Positions 6,251 to 11,054 of a DNA stretch of 11,054 nucleotides are shown piece by piece. The position numbers were made by a program, and so were the translations under genes. The first letter of the stretch is position 1, and every line of letters starts with the position of its first letter. The notes below the pieces were generated by a model, which made no database searches, had not been told where the DNA came from, and saw only the letters and a list, made by a program, of their open reading frames with translations. The stretch is from the NCBI GenBank assembly GCA_903868285.1, contig CAIPUP010000407.1:1-11054 (forward strand). Direction: 5' to 3'. Origin of the DNA: an uncultured beta proteobacterium. Its GTDB lineage: Bacteria > Pseudomonadota > Gammaproteobacteria > Burkholderiales > SG8-39.

Positions 6251-6266
6251 CGGGCTCCGAAGCCCG
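6251..6266 (+). promoter_or_regulatory. Hairpin in the infA-rpmJ gap, next to the rpmJ ribosome site
   Basis: CGGGCT (6251-6256) pairs perfectly with AGCCCG (6261-6266) around the tetraloop CCGA. The stem ends one base before the rpmJ Shine-Dalgarno sequence (GGAG at 6268-6271). No T run follows, so it is not a terminator. It lies in the 86-bp gap after infA, where nothing else is recognisable. A role in controlling access to the rpmJ ribosome site, or as a processing site, is possible but only inferred. Confidence 0.55.
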
Positions 6267-6278
6267 GGGAGAGAAGAA

Positions 6279-6392
6279 ATGAAGGTACAGGCCTCGGTAA
6301 AAAAGATGTGCCGTCACTGCAAGGTGATTCGGCGTAAGCGTGTGGTTCGGGTGATCTGTACCGATCCGCGTCACAAGCAGCGTCAAGGTTGA
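6279..6392 (+). CDS. rpmJ: 50S ribosomal protein L36, zinc form
   Basis: This 37-codon gene reads MKVQASVKKMCRHCKVIRRK, then a basic stretch and CTDPRHKQRQG before TGA at 6390-6392. It has the exact L36 length of 37-38. Cysteines 11, 14 and 27 and histidine 32 form the C-X2-C/C-X4-H zinc ribbon of the C-plus form. L36 is the smallest 50S protein and stabilises 23S rRNA near the factor-binding region. Its upstream sequence with start, GGAGAGAAGAAATGA (6268-6282), is identical over 15 bases to that of rplN (400-414). The gene precedes rpsM, as in most Proteobacteria. Confidence 0.97.
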   Translation: MKVQASVKKMCRHCKVIRRKRVVRVICTDPRHKQRQG

Positions 6393-6399
6393 TTTAAGT

Positions 6400-6427
6400 A
6401 GCCGTTTTCGGCTTTTCAAGATATAAT
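6400..6427 (+). promoter_or_regulatory. Weak hairpin and TATAAT box upstream of rpsM
   Basis: Just after rpmJ, AGCCG (6400-6404) pairs with CGGCT (6409-6413) around TTTT and is followed by a short T run (to 6416), like a weak intrinsic terminator or attenuator. Six bases further on is a perfect -10 consensus TATAAT (6422-6427). No good -35 lies 16-18 bp upstream, and there is no TG extension. This may be an alpha-operon promoter that needs an activator, or chance in an AT-rich patch. The location, in the 116-bp rpmJ-rpsM gap, is where alpha-operon signals are expected. Confidence 0.35.
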
Positions 6428-6508
6428 TTTCGGTTCTTTTTCGCCCGCATTTGCACCGCGTTCGGTCGTGAAAAATAGCCAGTTGATCAGTGAATCAGGA
6501 GTTAGCGC
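6428..6508 (+). promoter_or_regulatory. Possible alpha-operon leader before rpsM
   Basis: These 81 bp between the TATAAT box and rpsM are non-coding. In E. coli, S4 represses the alpha operon by binding a pseudoknot in the corresponding rpsM leader. Here I see only a small stem, ACCG (6455-6458) with CGGT (6463-6466), and the palindrome TGATCA (6484-6489), plus AGGAG (6497-6501) as the rpsM ribosome site. I cannot demonstrate a pseudoknot, so the regulatory role rests on position alone. Confidence 0.3.
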
Positions 6509-6889
6509 ATGGCCCGTATTGCAGGGGTAAACATTGCCAACCACCAGCATGCTGAAATCGCACTTCAGGCGATTTATGGCGTAGGACGGGTTCGTGCCAA
6601 GGCGATTTGTGTTGCCTGTGGCATTGAAGGCACCCGCAAGATCAAGGACCTGTCGGATGCTGACATGGAGCGCCTGCGGGTAGAGGTGGGTAAATTCACC
6701 ATTGAGGGTGATTTGCGCCGCGAAACCTCGATGAACATCAAGCGCCTGATGGATCTGGGTTGCTATCGTGGAACGCGCCATCGCAAAGGCCTGCCGATGC
6801 GTGGTCAACGCACCAGGACCAATGCGCGTACGCGCAAAGGACCGCGCAAGGCGGCGATCAAAATGCAAGGTACGCCGAGCAAAACCTGA
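6509..6889 (+). CDS. rpsM: 30S ribosomal protein S13
   Basis: The product is 126 residues. It begins MARIAGVNI, has the helix-turn block AIYGVGRVRAKAIC, DLRRETSMNIKRLMDLGCYRG, and the signature RHRKGLPMRGQRTRTNARTRKG (residues 90-111). S13 sits at the top of the 30S head, bridges to 23S rRNA and L5, and its basic tail contacts P-site tRNA. AGGAG (6497-6501) is correctly spaced for the ATG at 6509. The tail after GPRK (AAIKMQGTPSKT) differs from the short lysine ending I recall in betaproteobacterial S13 and makes the protein a few residues long. Confidence 0.98.
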   Translation: MARIAGVNIANHQHAEIALQAIYGVGRVRAKAICVACGIEGTRKIKDLSDADMERLRVEVGKFTIEGDLRRETSMNIKRLMDLGCYRGTRHRKGLPMRGQRTRTNARTRKGPRKAAIKMQGTPSKT

Positions 6890-6905
6890 GCCGATCCGAG
6901 TGAAC

Positions 6906-6924
6906 GTTGCCGGATTTCGGCAAC
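6906..6924 (+). promoter_or_regulatory. Perfect hairpin in the rpsM-rpsK gap
   Basis: GTTGCCG (6906-6912) pairs perfectly with CGGCAAC (6918-6924) around a GATTT loop. The direct repeat GTGAAC flanks the stem on both sides (6900-6905 and 6926-6931). The gap between rpsM and rpsK is 91 bp, long for neighbours that are usually close together. No T run follows the stem, so transcription is not expected to stop here. It may mark RNA processing or stability control. Only the structure itself is seen. Confidence 0.55.
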
Positions 6925-6980
6925 TGTGAACAGCACAAGTCGTGTCACCCAAGACGTAGAACCGCACCTGGAAAACAGCC

Positions 6981-7391
6981 ATGGCAAAACAGTCATCACA
7001 GCAGTCCTCCGCATCCAACCGGGTGCGCAAGAAGGTCAAGAAGAACGTTGCAGAAGGTATCGCACACGTTCACGCTTCGTTCAACAACACCATCATCACA
7101 ATCACCGATCGCCAGGGCAATGCCTTGTCGTGGGCGACTTCTGGTGGTGCCGGTTTCAAGGGTTCGCGCAAGTCGACGCCGTTTGCCGCGCAGGTTGCTG
7201 CTGAGGCGGCTGGGCGTGCGGCACAGGAATGCGGCATCAAGAATCTCGAGGTTCGTATCAAGGGGCCGGGCCCAGGGCGCGAGTCAGCAGTGCGCGCGCT
7301 GAATAATCTCGGTATCAAGATTTCCAGCATCTCCGATGTCACGCCAGTGCCACACAACGGCTGCCGTGCACCGAAACGTCGCCGTATCTGA
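6981..7391 (+). CDS. rpsK: 30S ribosomal protein S11
   Basis: The 136-residue product shows the S11 blocks GIAHVHASFNNTIITITDRQG, SGGAGFKGSRKSTPFAAQVAAE, KGPGPGRESAVRAL (94-107) and the ending DVTPVPHNGCRAPKRRRI. S11 lies in the 30S platform, near the E site and the Shine-Dalgarno helix. The serine- and glutamine-rich start (MAKQSSQQSSASNRVRKKVKK) is a normal variable region. The start at 6981 has only a weak GGAAAA purine run upstream. It precedes rpsD by ten bases. The ending has CRAP where CRPP is common, a minor change. Confidence 0.98.
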   Translation: MAKQSSQQSSASNRVRKKVKKNVAEGIAHVHASFNNTIITITDRQGNALSWATSGGAGFKGSRKSTPFAAQVAAEAAGRAAQECGIKNLEVRIKGPGPGRESAVRALNNLGIKISSISDVTPVPHNGCRAPKRRRI

Positions 7392-7401
7392 GGAAAATAT
7401 C

Positions 7402-8031
7402 ATGGCCCGCAACCTAGACGCCAAGTGTCGCCAATGCCGTCGCGAGGGAGAGAAACTCTTCCTCAAAGGCGAAAAATGTTTCACCGACAAGTGTGCAATC
7501 GAGCGCCGCAGCTATGCGCCTGGTCAGCACGGTCAGAAGAGTGGCCAGCGCATGTCCGACTTTGGCAAGCAGCTGCGTGAGAAGCAAAAGCTCCGCCGTG
7601 TCTACGGCATCCTGGAAGGTCAGTTCCGTCGCGTCTATGCGGAAGCGGATCGCCGCAAGGGTGTTGTCGGCGAGAACCTGTTGCAGGTGCTCGAGTCACG
7701 CCTTGACACCGTCGCCTATCGCATGGGGTTTGGCTCCAGCCGTACCGAAGCACGCCAGGTGGTGCGCCACAACGGCATCGTTGTGAACGGTCGCCGGGTC
7801 AATATCCCGTCCTACCAGGTGCGTCCTGGTGATGTCATCGAAGTTGCCGAGAAAGCCAAAGCGCATCTGCGCATCAAGGCGGCTGCAGAAGCTGCTGAGT
7901 CGCGTGGCATTCCGGAATGGTTGCAGGTCGACAGCAAGGCTCTCAAGGGAACCTTCAAGGCATTGCCGGCACGTTCCGAGTTGCCCTCCAACATCAATGA
8001 AAGTCTGGTGGTCGAACTGTATTCGAAGTAA
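7402..8031 (+). CDS. rpsD: 30S ribosomal protein S4, zinc-binding (C-plus) form
   Basis: From the ATG at 7402 (MARNLDAKCRQCRREG) the protein is 209 residues. Cysteines 9, 12, 26 and 31 give the C-X2-C-X13-C-X4-C zinc site of C-plus S4, as in Thermus. The conserved YAPGQHGQ, the LREKQKLRRVYG block and the S4 RNA-binding domain (about 99-160, with VRHNGIVVNGRRVNIPSYQVRPGD) follow, ending INESLVVELYSK. S4 nucleates 30S 5'-domain assembly and represses the alpha operon in E. coli. The frame is open back to 7336 inside rpsK, but the family N-terminus and AGGAAAA ribosome site support 7402. Confidence 0.98.
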   Translation: MARNLDAKCRQCRREGEKLFLKGEKCFTDKCAIERRSYAPGQHGQKSGQRMSDFGKQLREKQKLRRVYGILEGQFRRVYAEADRRKGVVGENLLQVLESRLDTVAYRMGFGSSRTEARQVVRHNGIVVNGRRVNIPSYQVRPGDVIEVAEKAKAHLRIKAAAEAAESRGIPEWLQVDSKALKGTFKALPARSELPSNINESLVVELYSK

Positions 8032-8039
8032 TCGGCAGA

Positions 8040-8055
8040 CGGCACCTGTGTGCCG
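8040..8055 (+). promoter_or_regulatory. Hairpin in the rpsD-rpoA gap
   Basis: CGGCAC (8040-8045) pairs perfectly with GTGCCG (8050-8055) around the loop CTGT, nine bases after the rpsD stop. The remaining gap to rpoA (71 bp in all) carries no T run, so this is not an intrinsic terminator. It could moderate the ratio of rpsD to rpoA expression through RNA processing, but this is inference. GAGGT (8092-8096) is the rpoA ribosome site. Confidence 0.5.
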
Positions 8056-8102
8056 CCGCCGGTCCATCCAGAGCCAAGTAGACACCGCATCGAGGTCCGA
8101 CA

Positions 8103-9089
8103 ATGCAAACCAGTGGATTCCTGAAGCCGCGCATCATCGATGTCCAGGCAATTGCCCCCAATCACGCCAAGGTGACCATGGAGCCGTTCGAGCGTGGCTA
8201 CGGCCATACGCTTGGCAACGCCCTGCGTCGCGTACTGCTCTCCTCCATGCCAGGCTTTGCTGCAACCGAAGTGGCTATCGCGGGTGTGCTGCATGAGTAC
8301 TCCACCCTTGAAGGGGTGCAGGAGGATGTCGTCGACATTCTGCTGAATCTGAAGGGCGTTGTGCTCAAGCTGCATAACCGTGATGAAGCAACCCTCAGCC
8401 TGAAAAAGAGCGGCGAAGGCGCAGTCACCGCAGCCGATATCGAAGTTAGTCATGACGTTGAAATCGTCAACCCGGAGCATGTGATTGCCCACCTGTCTCC
8501 CGGTGGCAGTCTCGATATGCAGATCAAGATCGAAAAGGGCCGTGGTTACCTGCCCGGTAATCTGCGCATCGTTCCCGAGGAATCCAAAGGTATCGGTCGA
8601 ATTATTCTCGATGCTTCGTTCTCGCCGGTGCGTCGGGTGTCCTACGCTGTGGAATCGGCACGTGTTGAACAGCGTACCGACCTCGACAAGCTGATCATCG
8701 ACATCGAAACCAATGGTGCTGTGGATCCCGAGGAGTCCATCCGCTACGCAGCACATATCCTGGTCGAGCAGTTGTCGGTGTTCTCCTCACTCGAGAGCAC
8801 CAGCCCGAGTGTGGAAGAGAAGAAGTCGCCGCCGGTAGACCCGATTCTGCTGCGTCCGGTCGACGATCTGGAACTGACCGTGCGCTCGGCCAACTGCCTT
8901 AAGGCTGAGAATATTTATTACATCGGCGATTTGATTCAGCGTACCGAGACCGAGTTGTTGAAGACCCCCAATCTGGGTCGTAAGTCGCTGAATGAAATCA
9001 AGGAAGTGCTCGCGTCGCGTGGCCTGACTCTGGGCATGAAACTCGAGAACTGGCCGCCGGTAGGTACCGACGCCGTGCGTGCGCACTGA
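8103..9089 (+). CDS. rpoA: DNA-directed RNA polymerase subunit alpha
   Basis: The 328-residue protein has the normal alpha length. The N-terminal dimerisation and assembly domain (about 1-230) contains PFERGYGHTLGNALRRVLLSSMPG and SFSPVRRVSYAVESARVEQRTDLDKL. A charged linker (about 231-250) leads to the C-terminal domain, with LELTVRSANCLKAENIYYIGDLIQRTE and LLKTPNLGRKSLNEIKEVL. R261, N264 and C265 correspond to the E. coli R265/N268/C269 determinant that touches UP-element DNA and activators. The ATG at 8103 has GAGGT six bases upstream. The place between rpsD and rplQ is universal in Proteobacteria. Confidence 0.98.
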   Translation: MQTSGFLKPRIIDVQAIAPNHAKVTMEPFERGYGHTLGNALRRVLLSSMPGFAATEVAIAGVLHEYSTLEGVQEDVVDILLNLKGVVLKLHNRDEATLSLKKSGEGAVTAADIEVSHDVEIVNPEHVIAHLSPGGSLDMQIKIEKGRGYLPGNLRIVPEESKGIGRIILDASFSPVRRVSYAVESARVEQRTDLDKLIIDIETNGAVDPEESIRYAAHILVEQLSVFSSLESTSPSVEEKKSPPVDPILLRPVDDLELTVRSANCLKAENIYYIGDLIQRTETELLKTPNLGRKSLNEIKEVLASRGLTLGMKLENWPPVGTDAVRAH

Positions 9090-9119
9090 GCGTCACTGCA
9101 GACAACCAAGGATTAAGCC

Positions 9120-9518
9120 ATGCGTCACCGTCTGGGACTCAGAAAACTCAACCGCACCTCCAGCCACCGGCTGGCGATGCTCCGTAACATGACCAACTCG
9201 CTGCTCACGCACGAGGTCATCAAGACCACGCTGCCCAAGGCCAAGGAATTGCGCCGGGTGGTGGAGCCGATGATCACGTTGGGCAAGAAGCCGTCGTTGG
9301 CTAACCGTCGTCTGGCCTTTGACCGTCTGCGTGACCGCGATGTGGTGGTCAAGTTGTTTGCTGAACTTGGCCCGCGCTTTGCCAATCGCAACGGTGGCTA
9401 TCTGCGCATACTCAAGTATGGCTTCCGTCAGGGCGATAATGCGCCGATGGCATTGGTCGAACTGCTGGACCGTCCGGAAACGGATGCCGCGCCAGTCAGC
9501 GTGAAAGAAGAGGCCTGA
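9120..9518 (+). CDS. rplQ: 50S ribosomal protein L17
   Basis: The 132-residue product opens with the L17 signature MRHRLGLRKLNRTSSHRLAM, then LRNMTNSLLTHEVIKTTLPKAKELR. It continues through FAELGPRFANRNGGYLRILK to FRQGDNAPMALVELLD, where the core ends. L17 sits near the tunnel exit of the 50S subunit. About a dozen variable residues (ETDAAPVSVKEEA) form the C-terminus, as is common. AAGGAT (9109-9114) is the ribosome site for the ATG at 9120, 30 bp after rpoA. It is the last gene of the alpha operon and is followed by a strong terminator. Confidence 0.98.
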   Translation: MRHRLGLRKLNRTSSHRLAMLRNMTNSLLTHEVIKTTLPKAKELRRVVEPMITLGKKPSLANRRLAFDRLRDRDVVVKLFAELGPRFANRNGGYLRILKYGFRQGDNAPMALVELLDRPETDAAPVSVKEEA

Positions 9519-9526
9519 GAGTATTA

Positions 9527-9574
9527 GCGCCTAATGCGCCTAATGCGCCAAATAGCGTCAAATAGCGCCAAATA
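9527..9574. repeat. Degenerate 9-10 bp tandem repeat after rplQ
   Basis: Five adjoining units lie between the rplQ stop and the terminator: two copies of GCGCCTAAT (9527-9535 and 9536-9544), then three of ten bases, GCGCCAAATA (9545-9554), GCGTCAAATA (9555-9564) and GCGCCAAATA (9565-9574). A partial, decayed unit (TCGTT) follows. The array is transcribed as the 3' untranslated end of the alpha operon. Such arrays arise by slippage and may vary in copy number between strains. No function is evident, and it is too short and unspaced to be CRISPR. Confidence 0.8.
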
Positions 9575-9587
9575 TCGTTCAGTCCTC

Positions 9588-9621
9588 AATAAAAAAGCCG
9601 GCGTAAGCCGGCTTTTTTATT
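9588..9621. terminator. Bidirectional intrinsic terminator between rplQ and glycerate kinase
   Basis: AATAAAAAAGCCGGC (9588-9602) pairs perfectly over 15 bases with GCCGGCTTTTTTATT (9607-9621) around a GTAA (GNRA-type) tetraloop. The GC core is followed by six T on the plus strand and, by symmetry, six T on the minus strand. It therefore suits termination of the alpha operon reading right and of the convergent kinase gene reading left. The kinase stop codon lies only nine bases to the right. This is a textbook Rho-independent terminator. Confidence 0.95.
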
Positions 9622-9630
9622 ACCGCACGC

Positions 9631-11019
9631 TTACTCCAGAAAAATAATCCGGTAGTCATTGACATTGGTTCGTGTTGGACCGGTCATGACGAGATGACCC
9701 AGCGCCGAGAACCAGCCCCAGGCGTCATGCGTATCGAGGCAATGTTGTGCATCCAGTCCCAGTGCGCGAGCACGTCGCAGGCTGTCAGGCGCTATCCATG
9801 CGCCGGCATTGTCCTCGCTGCCATCAATGCCGTCGGTATCTGCGGCCAATGCCCAAACGCCCTGCAACGCATCTAAGCAGACACCCAGTGCCAGCAGATA
9901 CTCGCTGCAACGGCCGCCGCGTGCCCTTGTTATCAAGTCAGGTCCGCCTGCATTGCCACTTGTCGATGCACCTGGCAGCGTAACCGTGCATTCGCCACCA
10001 GAGATCAGCGCAATTGGTCCTTTGCCGGGAAGAATGGCATGACTACCACTGGGTAAGGAAGCAGGGCGATGTGTCTGCATCAATCGATGCACCAGTGCCG
10101 CGTGTTCGCGTGCCACGTCGCTTGCCTCGCCGGAAATGTCAGCACCAAGCATGTGGCACGTCAGTGTCGGGATTTGCGCCTGCAACCAATCCGCTGCGGC
10201 CTGCAGGCTGCGGTCAGCGGTGGCGATGACGCGATTCTCGACCCGCGCAAACAGCGCATTTCCGGGCTTGGGTGTGCCGGGAATCATGCCGTCCACCCCC
10301 GCCTGCAGGTGTCGACGCATGCTTGCAGGAACATCCAGTGCATAGCGCTGTATCACTGCCAGCGCATCTCGCCAGCTGCTGGGATCTGGTGCGCAAGGCC
10401 CGGAAGCGATGTGGGTAGGATCGTCACCGGTGACGTCGGAAATGATCAAGGCCAGCACCGGCGCGGCCGAGGCGGCAGCCAGCCGTCCGCCACTGATGCG
10501 CGACAGATGTTTGCGTACGACGTTCATCTGCTGAATCGGCGCACCACAATCCAGCAAAGCGCGATTGACCTGGCGCAGGTCGTCCAGGGAAATGCCCTCC
10601 GCGGGCAGCGATAACAGCGATGAGCCGCCACCGGAGATCAACACCAGCAGCAAATCCTCCGGCGCAAGCGCCTGTACCGCTTCCAGAATTTGCAGCGTAG
10701 CCAGCTCGCCAGCCGCATCGGGTACCGGATGCGCTGCTTGCACGACACGAATGCGCGCTGGTTGTGCTGCGCCATGCGATTCGTCGGGCATTGCCGGCAT
10801 GGCATGACCGTAGCGAGTGATCACCAAGCCCGATAGCGCGGCCTCAGCCGGCCAGTGTTGTTCGACAGCATGCGCCATGGCAGCGGCGGCTTTCCCTGCG
10901 CCCACCACCAGTGTGCGGCCGCGCGGTGGTGCGGGCAGATGCGCCGGAACAATGTGCAGTGGATCGGCCGCCGCAACCGCAGCGGCAAAACTGCCGCGCA
11001 GCAGCTGCTCTATCGGCAT
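9631..11019 (-). CDS. Glycerate 2-kinase (MOFRL family)
   Basis: The minus-strand product is 462 residues from the ATG at 11017-11019 (a GTG one codon upstream would give 463; a TGA lies in frame two codons before that GTG). It belongs to the DUF4147/MOFRL family that phosphorylates D-glycerate with ATP to 2-phosphoglycerate, feeding lower glycolysis from glyoxylate, tartronate or serine routes. In 463-residue numbering it shows GAGKA (41-45), SGGGSSL (130-136), NVVRKHLSRISGGRLA with the likely catalytic lysine 171, SDVTGDDP (195-202) and SGP (207-209). The C-terminal MOFRL domain has SGGECTV (341-347), ARGGRCSEYLLALG and ALAADTDGIDG (391-401). In the closing motif, where GPTGTNVND is usual, residue 451 is arginine (TGPTRTNVND). 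Homologues are named ttuD or gckA; I leave the symbol blank. Confidence 0.93.
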   Translation of the reverse strand: MPIEQLLRGSFAAAVAAADPLHIVPAHLPAPPRGRTLVVGAGKAAAAMAHAVEQHWPAEAALSGLVITRYGHAMPAMPDESHGAAQPARIRVVQAAHPVPDAAGELATLQILEAVQALAPEDLLLVLISGGGSSLLSLPAEGISLDDLRQVNRALLDCGAPIQQMNVVRKHLSRISGGRLAAASAAPVLALIISDVTGDDPTHIASGPCAPDPSSWRDALAVIQRYALDVPASMRRHLQAGVDGMIPGTPKPGNALFARVENRVIATADRSLQAAADWLQAQIPTLTCHMLGADISGEASDVAREHAALVHRLMQTHRPASLPSGSHAILPGKGPIALISGGECTVTLPGASTSGNAGGPDLITRARGGRCSEYLLALGVCLDALQGVWALAADTDGIDGSEDNAGAWIAPDSLRRARALGLDAQHCLDTHDAWGWFSALGHLVMTGPTRTNVNDYRIIFLE

Positions 11020-11054
11020 CACAGGGTGTCAATCAGCGTCAGGCAATAGGGAAG
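11019..11054 (-). CDS. Possible 3' end of a gene upstream of glycerate kinase
   Basis: On the minus strand a frame open from the window edge reads LPYCLTLIDTL and stops at a TGA (11019-11021) that overlaps the glycerate kinase ATG by one base (TGATG). Such overlap is typical of translationally coupled operon genes. It also fits the lack of a clear promoter or Shine-Dalgarno sequence before the kinase start. Eleven codons are too few to identify a family, and the frame could be open by chance. Confidence 0.3.
   Translation of the reverse strand, partial: LPYCLTLIDTL

Noticed and set aside
7812..8756. A 314-codon open frame on the minus strand across rpsD and rpoA
   Set aside because: It lies entirely opposite strongly conserved rpsD and rpoA and has no family resemblance; it is a by-product of their codon bias.
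9527..9574. CRISPR-like array after rplQ
   Set aside because: Units are 9-10 bases, directly adjoining, with no spacers and no cas genes nearby; it is a plain tandem repeat.
9694..11049. Several plus-strand open frames of 60-181 codons opposite the glycerate kinase
   Set aside because: They overlap the certain minus-strand kinase gene in other frames, have no recognisable motifs, and lie opposite its conserved blocks.

Overview
This window is an almost complete stretch of the conserved bacterial ribosomal-protein supercluster. It runs left to right from the end of the S10 operon, through the spc operon and into the alpha operon. A glycerate kinase gene then converges on it from the right. 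Protein sequences and gene order point to a betaproteobacterium. L14, SecY, IF-1 and RNA polymerase alpha read as betaproteobacterial, and infA sits between secY and rpmJ, as in that class and unlike the secY-rpmJ order of E. coli. S4 is the cysteine-rich zinc form rather than the cysteine-poor form I recall for Burkholderia-like members. That hints, weakly, at a Nitrosomonadales or Rhodocyclales type of lineage. I cannot name the genus.

Layout. 1-177: 3' end of rpsQ (S17), the last gene of the S10 operon. 178-410: a 233-bp operon boundary with a long inverted repeat, a plausible spc promoter and a structured leader. 411-6192: rplN, rplX, rplE, rpsN, rpsH, rplF, rplR, rpsE, rpmD, rplO, secY and infA, mostly separated by 4-21 bp, with one 93-bp gap before rpsE. 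6279-9518: rpmJ, rpsM, rpsK, rpsD, rpoA and rplQ, with several gaps of about 70-116 bp that hold hairpins and one TATAAT box. 9519-9630: a short degenerate tandem repeat, then a 15-bp perfect-stem terminator that can work in both directions. 9631-11019: glycerate 2-kinase on the minus strand. It overlaps by one base the stop of a possible upstream gene that leaves the window.

The genes work together as translation and growth machinery: proteins of both ribosomal subunits, initiation factor 1, the RNA polymerase alpha subunit and the SecY translocon channel, probably co-transcribed and autoregulated by ribosomal proteins. The glycerate kinase belongs to central carbon metabolism (glycerate to 2-phosphoglycerate) and is functionally unrelated.

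I looked for an undescribed system and did not find one in the coding sequence, which is ordinary. The points worth a second look are in the non-coding DNA (the rpsQ-rplN leader, the gap hairpins and the post-rplQ tandem repeat) and in small protein oddities: the IF-1 start, the lysine-rich L15 tail, zinc-form S4, the S13 C-terminus and an unusual residue in the glycerate kinase.
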